From CBDBLK01 sp965243145 (lineage in GTDB: Bacteria > Bdellovibrionota > Bacteriovoracia > Bacteriovoracales > Bacteriovoracaceae): a stretch of DNA of 64,000 nt. Each line of letters starts with the position of its first letter. Positions within the stretch are counted from its first letter, which is position 1. Of this stretch, positions 56,327 to 64,000 are shown in pieces. The stretch lies in assembly GCA_965243145.1 (NCBI GenBank), contig CBDEUB010000002.1, forward strand, positions 2,418,001 through 2,482,000. The letters run 5' to 3'. Under the pieces are notes generated by a model. It was not told the DNA's origin. It made no database searches and worked only from the letters and a program-made list of their open reading frames with translations. The translations under genes were made by a program, and so were the position numbers.

Positions 56327-59236
56327 ATGCTGCGATCAATATTTTTCCTGGCCGCCTTTTGGCCGCTTGCCGCCTTGGCGCAAAATGATACCAGTGCGGA
56401 CTCTCTCTACAAGGCAGCAGTGGAAGACCTCCAAACCTTGTTAAAACAAAAGTATGTTTCAGAAATTCCAGTGACAGTGGCCACTTCCAGTCCCAAGACT
56501 TCCGAATTTTTGCCGGTCTTGAGAAGTTTTCACAGTGCACTCGAAGAGGGGGCCGCACGGCCTGGCCTTTTTTCGGAAGTCGGAGTGATCTCTTTTGCAC
56601 AGGTGGGCAAGGTGTTCGTGAGAAACAATTTTAGGCGGCGGGGAACTCTCACTCTTACGGTGCCCTCAAATTTTTCCGCCGACAACATTTTGGCCATGGT
56701 GGAAGATAGATTGGAACTCTACCGCTTCAACCGCCAATTGAGAGATCGTCTGGTATCGCTTTTAAAGGAGCAATATGGGTATGGGGGAGAGGGTATTTCC
56801 CTGGTTCAAGAATATATTTCCAACCCCTATATGGCCTCTTATCAGATCGATGTAGGGATCGATACTGACGATGCCACCCGCGCGCTGGAGAAATTCGGCG
56901 ATGTCTTGGAAGGGCAAAACTTGACTTTTGAAAAAGTGCGCAAAGTGTACCTTGCCCTCGAGGGGGACAAGGTGGAAATTGTGGGGACTCCGCCGAGGGA
57001 TATTGTGCTCTACGCTCCGATGAATCTTTCGGCCCACCAGATAGGGATTCAACTGGCCACCCAAACTGTCCTGCACCAACTCAAGGTGGAAGTCCTCCAA
57101 CTTCTCAAGGATTGTTGTGCCTATTCCACCAATCATTTGATCGCCACCCCCGAAGTGGGAGATGCGCAGTTTATTAGCGCTTTGAACAGATTTAAAAGGG
57201 ATTTCTCCCGCGCTGCGGCCCGGCCTGACTTGCAGGGTGTGAACGAAGTCGCCTTTGTCAATGATCGGGAGGTGCGGGCGGAGCGGATTCGCCAAACTTA
57301 CCGCAGTCCTGCGTGGCGTTTGTGGTTCCCCGTGGAGTTCAACGGAAATTTGGCCACTGCCATGGCCGTAGAATTGAAGGGGCAGCAAGAAGTGTACCGC
57401 CAAATGCGGGAACTGATTGGCCAAGTCAACCAGCTTTTGCGGGAAAAACACCACTACACGGGAGCGGGCATAATGGCGGAGGAAGCAGTGAGCGACTTGG
57501 GGTTTGTTTGGGCCTTGCGGGTGTTCAAGTCTTTTTTGATAGAATCTCCCCCTCTGGCCGATTTGGAGGGCATCCGGCGCATATTTATGGCCGGGCAATC
57601 TCAAGTGAGCATTGCTTTGTTGCCGGGCCGAAGTTTTCTCAACTCTTATGGCCTCTACATCCCGGCCACTGCCAACGGCGAATTTTTGCAATCCCAACTG
57701 CCCCTGGCCTTTGCCCACTACCATTTGGAAAAAAAGGTGAGGAACTTGTTGCTCCAGAAGGGACTGTCTGGCAATGCACTTTCTTCTGCCGACAAACTGC
57801 CGAGGGCCGCCTTTGCTCAAGGCCTGGAACACCTCCGGGAGTTGCTGGAATCCACTCCCGATTTAGATTTGAGCAGTGTCCGCAGCATCACTATTGCCAA
57901 TCAACAAGAAGTATCCGTTTTCCGCTATAACGACGGCAAACTGGCCTTGCACTTGCCCGCCCGCATATCTGGGGAGGCCCTACTCTCTGGGGTGGTTTCT
58001 AAACTGGAAATTCACCGGGATAGCAACCGCTTTAAAGAGGATATTTCTCACATTCTGGAGGAATATTACGGTTATCGGGGAGGGCAAGTGGCCGTCGCCC
58101 AAGGAGTGGGTGAAGAAAAATTTTTTGACACTTTAAAATCTTTGCGGGAGGCCCTCTATGAATCGGCCTTTAATTTTCCGCAGGTGCGGGAGATCGTCGT
58201 CAACAAGGACAAGGAGGCGCGCATCGGCCGCCACTCTTCAAGGAATTACTTAGTGCTCTACTTGCCCGCAGGTGTATCTGATACCGCCTCCATGATCACC
58301 CTTTTGGCAAACGAATTTGGAGCGCACCACTTCAAGGGTGAAATCATCTCCCTCTTAAAGGAATTTTATCACTACCGGGGGGATGCCCACCCCGCCCCCT
58401 TCGGCGGCCTGGCAAAGGCACCTTTCACTCTGGCCTTGGAAAATTTCAAGGCCGCCTTGGAAGACAATGCAATGGCCCTCGATTTGAGCAGCGTGAGCAA
58501 TATCTTTTTTGGCACCGGAGGAGAAAGGGCGTGGGTTCAGGAGTATCAAGACGGCCGTTTGGCCCTGCACCTTCCCGCCGGGGTTCCCGCCGAGTTTTTT
58601 GTCCCCTTGATGCAAACCGCCCTCTTGCCCCTCCGTCAACTGGAGAGCGAAGTCAACTACCAGTTGAGAAGGCGCGGTTACCGGGGAAGGCGTCTGCGCA
58701 ACAATCCCCAATTTCGGGTGGGCGAGGTGAATTATGCAGAAGTTCTCAAGAAGTTGTTGGTGGGGTTGCAAACCGCCAATTTTGCCGTCGATTTGAACAG
58801 GGTTGGGGAGGTGTGGGTGATGGGCAAAAGGGGCCATCCCAGGTTGCAACCCCTCTCTGAAAATTCCAGCGTATTAGTGATTCCGCAAAATCTCGCCACC
58901 AGTTCCATTGTTACACTCTCTCCGGTGGCCACCTCCCAATTGTTGGACAAAGTGAAACTCTTGCTCAACCGAAGGGAACTATCGATGCAATTTTCCTTTC
59001 ACTGGAGCGCCAGCGAGGAAGAGGTGGCCATGGGCCTAGAGCAAGTCCACACTGTGCTGGCCGAAGATTGGCCTTTGGAAAACTTGGGCCATATCAAAAG
59101 GATGGTTTTCACTGGTGGCCCCAATGGCCGTTTGTGGATGTCTGGCGAGACCTTGTATGTGCCCTCCAGCGCTGGATCTTCCGATATTGCCGCTTTCTTA
59201 AAGGATAACTACTCACACCCCAATAAAAAATTTTGA
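56327..59236 (+). CDS. Giant secreted protein made of about nine ~105-residue repeats
   Basis: 969 residues, signal peptide MLRSIFFLAAFWPLAALAQ, ATG 12 bases after the stop of its paralogue. Module starts (LLxxxYxY motif) lie near residues 38, 145, 259, 370, 473, 576, 676, 780 and 878, i.e. every 98-114 residues. Module ends are the strands VLYAPMNLS, LWFPVEFNG, GLYIPATAN, LALHLPARIS, LVLYLPAGVS, LALHLPAGVP, VLVIPQNLA. The central repeats (5-7) are the most regular, suggesting more recent duplication. No enzymatic motif seen. Likely exported with its neighbour; the pair lies divergent to the scramblase operon. Confidence 0.75.
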   Translation: MLRSIFFLAAFWPLAALAQNDTSADSLYKAAVEDLQTLLKQKYVSEIPVTVATSSPKTSEFLPVLRSFHSALEEGAARPGLFSEVGVISFAQVGKVFVRNNFRRRGTLTLTVPSNFSADNILAMVEDRLELYRFNRQLRDRLVSLLKEQYGYGGEGISLVQEYISNPYMASYQIDVGIDTDDATRALEKFGDVLEGQNLTFEKVRKVYLALEGDKVEIVGTPPRDIVLYAPMNLSAHQIGIQLATQTVLHQLKVEVLQLLKDCCAYSTNHLIATPEVGDAQFISALNRFKRDFSRAAARPDLQGVNEVAFVNDREVRAERIRQTYRSPAWRLWFPVEFNGNLATAMAVELKGQQEVYRQMRELIGQVNQLLREKHHYTGAGIMAEEAVSDLGFVWALRVFKSFLIESPPLADLEGIRRIFMAGQSQVSIALLPGRSFLNSYGLYIPATANGEFLQSQLPLAFAHYHLEKKVRNLLLQKGLSGNALSSADKLPRAAFAQGLEHLRELLESTPDLDLSSVRSITIANQQEVSVFRYNDGKLALHLPARISGEALLSGVVSKLEIHRDSNRFKEDISHILEEYYGYRGGQVAVAQGVGEEKFFDTLKSLREALYESAFNFPQVREIVVNKDKEARIGRHSSRNYLVLYLPAGVSDTASMITLLANEFGAHHFKGEIISLLKEFYHYRGDAHPAPFGGLAKAPFTLALENFKAALEDNAMALDLSSVSNIFFGTGGERAWVQEYQDGRLALHLPAGVPAEFFVPLMQTALLPLRQLESEVNYQLRRRGYRGRRLRNNPQFRVGEVNYAEVLKKLLVGLQTANFAVDLNRVGEVWVMGKRGHPRLQPLSENSSVLVIPQNLATSSIVTLSPVATSQLLDKVKLLLNRRELSMQFSFHWSASEEEVAMGLEQVHTVLAEDWPLENLGHIKRMVFTGGPNGRLWMSGETLYVPSSAGSSDIAAFLKDNYSHPNKKF

Positions 59237-59249
59237 TAGTAGCTAGGTC

Positions 59250-59373
59250 AAGTGCTCGCAATTTAGGTCAGATTGGAGTGAAGTAAGACAGAGCGACTGA
59301 GGCGTGCTCCTTGCACGCTGCAAGGAGCGATGGCGAAGCTGACCCAACAAGATGGCCTGAAGTGTGAGCAGTT
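59250..59373 (+). repeat. Palindromic element copy E, intergenic (124 bp)
   Basis: Intergenic between the convergent giant repeat protein and phoH, abutting the phoH stop. It is 124 bp instead of 123: relative to copies A and B it has one extra base near the right end (CCCAACAAG versus CTCACAAG), which breaks the frame that is kept in the three genic copies. The left flank GATAGTAGCTAGGTCA matches GATAATAGCTAGGTCA at copy A. Confidence 0.92.
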
Positions 59374-59376
59374 ACC

Positions 59377-60708
59377 TTAAAGGCGTTGTGAGGCCACTTC
59401 CGAGAGTTCTGAACGCTCCCCTTGAGTGAGCAAAATGTGGGCGACGATGTGTTCCCGCTTTAAGTTGTCCAGGGCGTAGACCAGGCCATTGTTGACTTCG
59501 TCCAAATAGGGAGAATCCACTTGTTGGCAATCTCCGGTGAGGACGATTTTAGTTCCCTCTCCAGCGCGGGTGATAATGGTTTTGACTTCGTGGGGGGAGA
59601 GGTTTTGCGCTTCGTCGACGATCAGGTATTGCTTGGGAATGGAGCGCCCGCGGATATAAGTCAGGGGTTCAATGTGGAGCAGTCCATGACTGATCAGTTC
59701 TTCGTAACTGGCGAGTCCCCCCGTGCGGTACTGTCCAAATAAGAAATCCATATTGTCAAAAATGGGTTGCATCCATGGCCCCAATTTCTCCGAAATATCT
59801 CCCGGCAAGAAACCTATATCGCGGCCCATGGGTTGCACTGGCCTGGAAACCAGGAGGCGGTTGTACTTTTCACAAGAAATGGCCATTTCTAGGCCAGCGG
59901 CAATCGCCATCAAGGTTTTCCCTGTGCCGGCCTTGCCCACCAGTGAAACCAATTTAATGTCCTCATTCATCAGAGCATCGAAGGCAAAGTGCTGCTCGCG
60001 GTTTTTGGGGTAAATGCCGAATGCCCCTTCGCTGAAATTGATCAGGGGGACGAGGCCTTGCTTGCGCGGGCAAAAGCGCCCCAGCAGGGGGCCAGAGTGG
60101 CGGGTGTCCGATTTTTCATCAGAACAGAGAGCAAAGTATTCGTTAGGTAAAATGTTCATCTCTTCAATTTCTTGGCGATCCATGGGAGGCCAGTTTTTTT
60201 CAGTATATGCATCCAGGCGTTTAGAGGAGACGGGGTATTGGCGGTGGCCGCAATAGAGTTCTTCGACGGAAATATTTTTTTGAGCATAATCTTCCGCGCA
60301 GATGCCCAAAATGTCGGCCTTGAGGCGCAGATTGATGTCTTTGGTGATGAGGGTGACTTTTTCCTTTCGTTCGAGGCAATTTAGAGCGCAGGATAAAATA
60401 ATGTTGTCGTTGGTGTTGAGATCGAGCGGGCAAGTTTGACTGGCCCGGAGTTTGTCATTGATGGAGAGGAAGAATTTTCCTCCGCTATCCAATTTGATAC
60501 CCTCAACCAAGTTTCCCCGCCGCCTGAGTTCGTCCACAACGCGGGAAAAATGGCGGGCATTGCGTCCTGTTTCACTTTGATCTTTCTTGAAACGGTCTAT
60601 TTCTTCGATGACCACTAAAGGGATGCGCACCCCATGCTTGCCGAATTTATTGATCGCCAGGGGGTCGAAGAGTATGACATTGGTATCGAGAATAAAAGTT
60701 TTGTTCAG
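59377..60708 (-). CDS. phoH: PIN-PhoH protein (YlaK/PhoH2 type), probable CTG start
   Basis: 443 residues if translation starts at CTG 60708; AAGGAG lies 5 bases before it, and only with this start is the PIN-domain nuclease motif complete (NKTFILDTNVILFDPLAI with the first catalytic Asp). Starts at ATT 60711 or GTG 60630 are alternatives; the latter would lose the catalytic Asp. The C-terminal PhoH ATPase domain has Walker A (LVSLVGKAGTGKTLMAIAAG), SRPVQPMGRDIGFLPGD, and Walker B (YLIVDEAQNLSP), followed by TGDCQQVDSPYL. This fusion couples an ATP-driven helicase-like motor to RNA cleavage. Cytoplasmic. Confidence 0.9.
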   Translation of the reverse strand: MNKTFILDTNVILFDPLAINKFGKHGVRIPLVVIEEIDRFKKDQSETGRNARHFSRVVDELRRRGNLVEGIKLDSGGKFFLSINDKLRASQTCPLDLNTNDNIILSCALNCLERKEKVTLITKDINLRLKADILGICAEDYAQKNISVEELYCGHRQYPVSSKRLDAYTEKNWPPMDRQEIEEMNILPNEYFALCSDEKSDTRHSGPLLGRFCPRKQGLVPLINFSEGAFGIYPKNREQHFAFDALMNEDIKLVSLVGKAGTGKTLMAIAAGLEMAISCEKYNRLLVSRPVQPMGRDIGFLPGDISEKLGPWMQPIFDNMDFLFGQYRTGGLASYEELISHGLLHIEPLTYIRGRSIPKQYLIVDEAQNLSPHEVKTIITRAGEGTKIVLTGDCQQVDSPYLDEVNNGLVYALDNLKREHIVAHILLTQGERSELSEVASQRL

Positions 60709-60866
60709 AATGACTCCTTCGATCTTATCTTAGGTTTTCTCTTTGGCCATGAAAAGCGGTTTGCCTTTTTCTGCCCACTAAAAGCTGCTGGAAATCAACG
60801 ATAAAATGGACTCAAGTATAGGGAGGCCAATTGGCCAACTTTTTTTATCGGAAAGCGGGGCCTTGA

Positions 60867-61817
60867 ATGTTGAGAACGATCGTTTTGCTTTTGGCCGTCA
60901 CTCTGGCCACTTGTGGAAAATTAACTGATCAACAAAAAATTGATCAGGCGATTCGCGATGCCCACCACTTGCTCACCAAGGAAAAGTGCGGACAGGCCTT
61001 GGAAGCGCTCAACAAGGTTTCTTTTCAGGCCCGCAATCCCGATTATATCGGCGTTTATGCTTCGGCACAGGCATGCCGCAGTGATTTTCGAGTGCCCTCT
61101 TTTTTCGCCAACAGTGTTGACGATATTGGGACGGAAAATGCCACTTTTCTCACCAGTTTGACCACCATGGAAACTTCGGCCATTTCAACATCAAACGACA
61201 CCAGTTATGTGGCCTTGAGGGATGCCCTCAATACTCTCTTGCATGCCGGGGGCATAGACATTCCCAATCACGCCAACCGTGCGGATGCCCTTGGGGAAGC
61301 AGCGGCCCAGCAATTGAGTTTGCAAATTCTCTACATGCTCCTGGTGCAAATGGGGAAGTATTTTTATCTCTACGGCAACACCGATGACGAGGGAAACAAA
61401 GGCCGACGCGACTCCAGTGCCAACCAGTGCCTGACCGACTACACCACCACCCAGGCGAGGTTTGCGCGCATGGTGGCCTCATCAACCTCTCCCTCTCCCA
61501 TTTTTCCCTGCAATTCCGACAGTGATGGCCACAGTGAATTGGCCACGGGTGCAACTGGCCGGAAGGGGAAGTTGTGCGAAGGAGTGGTTTTGTTTAACAG
61601 TTTTATCGATCTCATCAGTTCGGTCAGCATCACTGAAGAAAACAGCGGGAGTTTGAGTGAACTGCGCGACGGGCTTAACGATGTTTGCGGGGCCTTAGGG
61701 CTGGCCACTTTGTGTACTCAAACCAGTCAGTCTCTTTGTGAGAGCAGGGAGACGGTCACAGATTTGGAAATTTATTTCGTCGGCATTTTTGAAACCATGT
61801 TGAGGAGAAACTCATAA
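60867..61817 (+). CDS. Lipoprotein, unknown, perhaps with a TPR-like fold
   Basis: 316 residues with a lipobox (LLLAVTLATC, Cys16). The beginning of the mature part (KIDQAIRDAHHLLTKEKCGQ, ALEALNKVSF) resembles a TPR/Sel1-type helical repeat, and eight further cysteines are scattered. It is 10 bases upstream of the outer-membrane barrel gene, so the two are probably an operon and may form one envelope complex. No family recognised. Confidence 0.7.
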   Translation: MLRTIVLLLAVTLATCGKLTDQQKIDQAIRDAHHLLTKEKCGQALEALNKVSFQARNPDYIGVYASAQACRSDFRVPSFFANSVDDIGTENATFLTSLTTMETSAISTSNDTSYVALRDALNTLLHAGGIDIPNHANRADALGEAAAQQLSLQILYMLLVQMGKYFYLYGNTDDEGNKGRRDSSANQCLTDYTTTQARFARMVASSTSPSPIFPCNSDSDGHSELATGATGRKGKLCEGVVLFNSFIDLISSVSITEENSGSLSELRDGLNDVCGALGLATLCTQTSQSLCESRETVTDLEIYFVGIFETMLRRNS

Positions 61818-61827
61818 CCGGGATACT

Positions 61828-63009
61828 GTGCTGAAAATGATGATTAAAGCATTTTTCATTGCGGCCTTGGTGATGTGTTGGGGAGGGAATTTTTCCATCC
61901 GCGCCGATTTTATGTACTTGGGCCGCAGTGACGAGGGCCTGATGATGGGGGATGCCTACACTGCCGTTGCCGACGACGAAATGTTGCTCTTTTACAATCC
62001 TGCCGCCCTGGCGAGGCGCAGAGGATTGGCCTTGGTTCCGGCCAAAGTCAGTTTTCAGTTTCCCGATGTGGTGGAAAAAGAAATCAACTTCGACGAGTTT
62101 GATGTCTCCCTCGACAAGCGCTTTGAAGATTGGCCCAAGGAACCAGAATTGGTCACCGAGCGCATCCTCGGTTATCCCACCCCCTTTAGTGTGCAGTCCG
62201 CTCCCCATTTGAGGATTGGCCATTTTGGCGCAAATTATTTTGCTCTCAGCAGAATGCGCATGGTTTTGGAAAATGCGGTCAATCCGGCCATAGACCTGGA
62301 TTATCGCTATGATCGGGGATTCATTTTAGGTTACGCTGTCAATATCGTAGGCCAGGCCCCTTCCCGCAACCGCCGCTCTCGCGGGCATCGATCCGCTCTG
62401 GGAGTGGCCTTCAAAACCATCGAGCGCAGGGGCCTTTCCAACCGCATAGATTTGTTTGGCAATGAAATGTTGAGGATCACCGCCGAAGCGGAAAATTACC
62501 GTTCCCTGCGCCGGGGGCTGGGTTATTCGCGCGGCCGTGGCCACGGTTTTGACCTGGGTTGGGAACATTCCTATAGCACTGGGTATTCCACCACCACACT
62601 GGGGGCCTCTTGGCTGGACATAGAGGACATCGAGTTTCAATTGGAGGAGGGGAGCAGTGCCCCTCTTAGGCAAGAACAATCGGTGAACCTGGGGCTGGCC
62701 CACTCCCGCGACTTGGGGTTGATGGATTACACTTTGGCCATGGATTACCACAACTTGCTCGAATCCAAGGATTTTTCTTTCAACCAAATGCATTTCGGGG
62801 CGCGCTTGCGCTTTCCCCTGGTGGCCCTCTATGCTGGCCACAACGCCGGTTATGTTTCCGTCGGCATGGGCCTAAACCTCTTTTATTTCGATCTCAAATT
62901 CGGTTTGTACGGACTCGAATTGGGGCGCAAGTACCGAGAGTACAAAGAAAAGCGCATGCTCTTTTCCGTGGAGTTGGCCAAAGTTTCCCTCGACCAGATC
63001 GGTTTTTGA
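61828..63009 (+). CDS. Outer-membrane barrel protein of the TraF/PorV-like type
   Basis: 393 residues starting at GTG 61828 or ATG 61837/61840; signal peptide (MMIKAFFIAALVMCWGG). The start of the mature protein, YLGRSDEGLMMGDAYTAVAD followed by DEMLLFYNPAALARRRG, is the hallmark of FadL/PorV/TraF-like barrels (GxAxAxxADxxALFxNPAGLA). The body is alternating strands, with an Arg-rich loop (RNRRSRGHRS). Probably a porin-like or secretion-associated barrel. In an operon with the lipoprotein. Confidence 0.78.
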   Translation: MLKMMIKAFFIAALVMCWGGNFSIRADFMYLGRSDEGLMMGDAYTAVADDEMLLFYNPAALARRRGLALVPAKVSFQFPDVVEKEINFDEFDVSLDKRFEDWPKEPELVTERILGYPTPFSVQSAPHLRIGHFGANYFALSRMRMVLENAVNPAIDLDYRYDRGFILGYAVNIVGQAPSRNRRSRGHRSALGVAFKTIERRGLSNRIDLFGNEMLRITAEAENYRSLRRGLGYSRGRGHGFDLGWEHSYSTGYSTTTLGASWLDIEDIEFQLEEGSSAPLRQEQSVNLGLAHSRDLGLMDYTLAMDYHNLLESKDFSFNQMHFGARLRFPLVALYAGHNAGYVSVGMGLNLFYFDLKFGLYGLELGRKYREYKEKRMLFSVELAKVSLDQIGF

Positions 63010-63022
63010 TGGTGGATAGTGT

Positions 63023-63538
63023 TCAGTTCTTCAACGCCAAAATGTGCCGGTTGATGGCCGGAGGAACAAAGGGGGAAACATCGCCTTGGTGTTTGGCAAT
63101 TTCTTTGACTAGCGAGGAACTGATAAAATAGTGATCCCCGCTGGTGGCCAAAAAGACGGTTTCGAGTTCCGGGTTGAGGGCCTTGTTCATCGCCGCCATT
63201 TGAAACTCGATTTCAAAATCGCCGGTGGGCCTAAGTCCGCGCACCAGGTGTTTTACCCCGTGTTTTTTGGCGTAGTCCACGATCAACCCCTCCCAGGAAT
63301 CCACCTTGACACGGGATGTGTCGTCTGGGTTTTGGGCGGCCATTTCGCTGATCATTTGGCCTATCATGGTGGCCCTTTGGGGGATGGAAAAAAGGGCGTT
63401 TTTGCTGGGGGAGACGGCGATCAAAACGGTGACATGGCGAAAAATTCCCAGTGCCTTGTCTAGAATGTCGGCGTGTCCGTTGGTAAAGGGATCAAAAGTT
63501 CCCGTATAAATGGCAGTGCTCTTGTCTCGATTTTTCAT
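63023..63538 (-). CDS. coaD: Phosphopantetheine adenylyltransferase
   Basis: 171 residues. The nucleotidyltransferase motif YTGTFDPFTNGH (TxGxFDPxHxGH with Asn for the first His), VLIAVSPSKN, VKHLVRGLRPTGDFEIEFQM and SGDHYFISSSLVKEIA identify CoaD, the penultimate step of coenzyme A synthesis. Usual length. ATG overlaps the rsmD stop (ATGA), the common rsmD-coaD pair in bacteria. Confidence 0.95.
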   Translation of the reverse strand: MKNRDKSTAIYTGTFDPFTNGHADILDKALGIFRHVTVLIAVSPSKNALFSIPQRATMIGQMISEMAAQNPDDTSRVKVDSWEGLIVDYAKKHGVKHLVRGLRPTGDFEIEFQMAAMNKALNPELETVFLATSGDHYFISSSLVKEIAKHQGDVSPFVPPAINRHILALKN

Positions 63539-64000
63539 TTTAACTCCAGTTTAGTCGAGTTTGCACCAAAAAGAAAAAGCGCCAGGGAGCGGTCGCCCTG
63601 GCAAAAAAGGCGCGCTGGCCGGCCAAAAGGACAATCTCCCAATTGGCGGTCAAATTCCAGGATGAACTGGCCACAGAACCAGTCCCCTGTAAAAATATGG
63701 CCGCAAACTTCATGGTAGAGCTGTTTTTTATCGTAGGGAGGGTCGAAGAAGAAGACGGCATTTTGCCGCTCGCTCAAGTCGAAGGAAAGGTAGGTTTTTT
63801 TGAGCTTGTTCAAATATTGGGGCAGTTTGCGTTTTTTGATCAAGATAGGGCGTTGGGAACTCTCCTCGGGAAAGCGCTTTTGCAAGGTTTCCGTGTTAGA
63901 TTTTAGGCAAGTCAAGGCCTGGGGTGAAGAGTCCACCAAATGGACTTTGGCGGCCCCCCGCGACCAGGCCTCCAGGCCTAAGGCCCCGGAACCGGCGCAT
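63535..64000 (-). CDS. rsmD: 16S rRNA (guanine966-N2)-methyltransferase (partial, runs off the right edge)
   Basis: The C-terminal ~155 residues of RsmD; the frame is open to the window edge, beginning AGSGALGLEAWSRGAAKVHL (SAM-binding motif I) and including the catalytic motif FFDPPYDK (DPPY). It modifies G966 of 16S rRNA. Its N terminus is outside the window. It overlaps coaD by 4 bases. Confidence 0.9.
   Translation of the reverse strand, partial: CAGSGALGLEAWSRGAAKVHLVDSSPQALTCLKSNTETLQKRFPEESSQRPILIKKRKLPQYLNKLKKTYLSFDLSERQNAVFFFDPPYDKKQLYHEVCGHIFTGDWFCGQFILEFDRQLGDCPFGRPARLFCQGDRSLALFLFGANSTKLELK

Noticed and set aside
1..64000. CRISPR arrays, tRNA or rRNA genes, prophage structural genes, plasmid replication genes
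   Set aside because: Looked for and not seen. The short tandem array at 22308-22405 has no variable spacers of CRISPR size.

Overview
The window is about 64 kb of a Gram-negative bacterial chromosome. It carries TolQ/TolR/TolA/TolB, LapB, SppA, outer-membrane barrels, many signal peptides and lipoboxes. A complete lower mevalonate pathway (class II HMG-CoA reductase, phosphomevalonate kinase, diphosphomevalonate decarboxylase, mevalonate kinase, type 2 isopentenyl diphosphate isomerase) sits in one operon. With eukaryote-like proteins (kidney-type glutaminase with ankyrin repeats, phospholipid scramblases, lysine/alanine-rich histone H1-like protein), this suggests a Bdellovibrionota-like or other delta-type predatory or host-interacting lineage. 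That placement is inference; no rRNA or tRNA gene is present. The tetranucleotide GGCC is conspicuously frequent almost everywhere, including in AT-rich and mobile segments.

Layout. 1-8.1 kb: penicillin-acylase-type hydrolase (cut by the left edge), a barrel protein, serB, pgsA, a divergent SelO-like protein and a secreted 24-residue-repeat surface protein. 8.1-16.4 kb: mevalonate operon on the minus strand, headed by a subtilase and a U32-like protein. 16.5-21.4 kb: methyltransferase plus coupled gene, HD phosphohydrolase and a degenerate bacterial enhancer-binding protein. 21.4-26.0 kb: AT-rich accessory island with a HigBA-type pair, a tandem palindrome array, an HNH nuclease with two unknown neighbours, two duplicated toxin-antitoxin modules, a broken antitoxin and an orphan antitoxin. 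26.0-37.4 kb: tol operon (no pal), membrane and secreted proteins, LapB, SppA, a large amidoligase-like secreted protein and a NYN-domain protein. 37.6-41.2 kb: a 3.5-kb IS903-type transposable unit with 17-bp inverted ends and an 8-bp target duplication, carrying a structured RNA, an IS1-like transposase and a methyltransferase-Mrr fusion switched off at a poly-G tract. 41.2-49.9 kb: glutaminase, paired lipoproteins, Fic protein, H1-like protein, a fatty-acyl-CoA operon and rpsT. 50.0-59.2 kb: three tandem phospholipid-scramblase homologues among secreted unknown proteins, then two giant proteins built from a ~105-residue repeat not recognised here. 59.4-64 kb: PIN-PhoH, lipoprotein, outer-membrane barrel, coaD and rsmD (cut by the right edge).

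The most striking feature is a dispersed ~123/192-bp element with inverted ends present in five near-complete copies plus one relic. Three copies lie inside essential-looking genes (serB, mevalonate kinase, isomerase), always in the same frame and without stops, adding 41-64 residues to the enzyme. An intergenic copy has a frame-breaking indel. This resembles, but is unrelated in sequence as far as can be judged here, to the Rickettsia palindromic elements that insert in coding sequence. The second notable area is the scramblase and repeat-protein cluster, a candidate secreted membrane-remodelling system.
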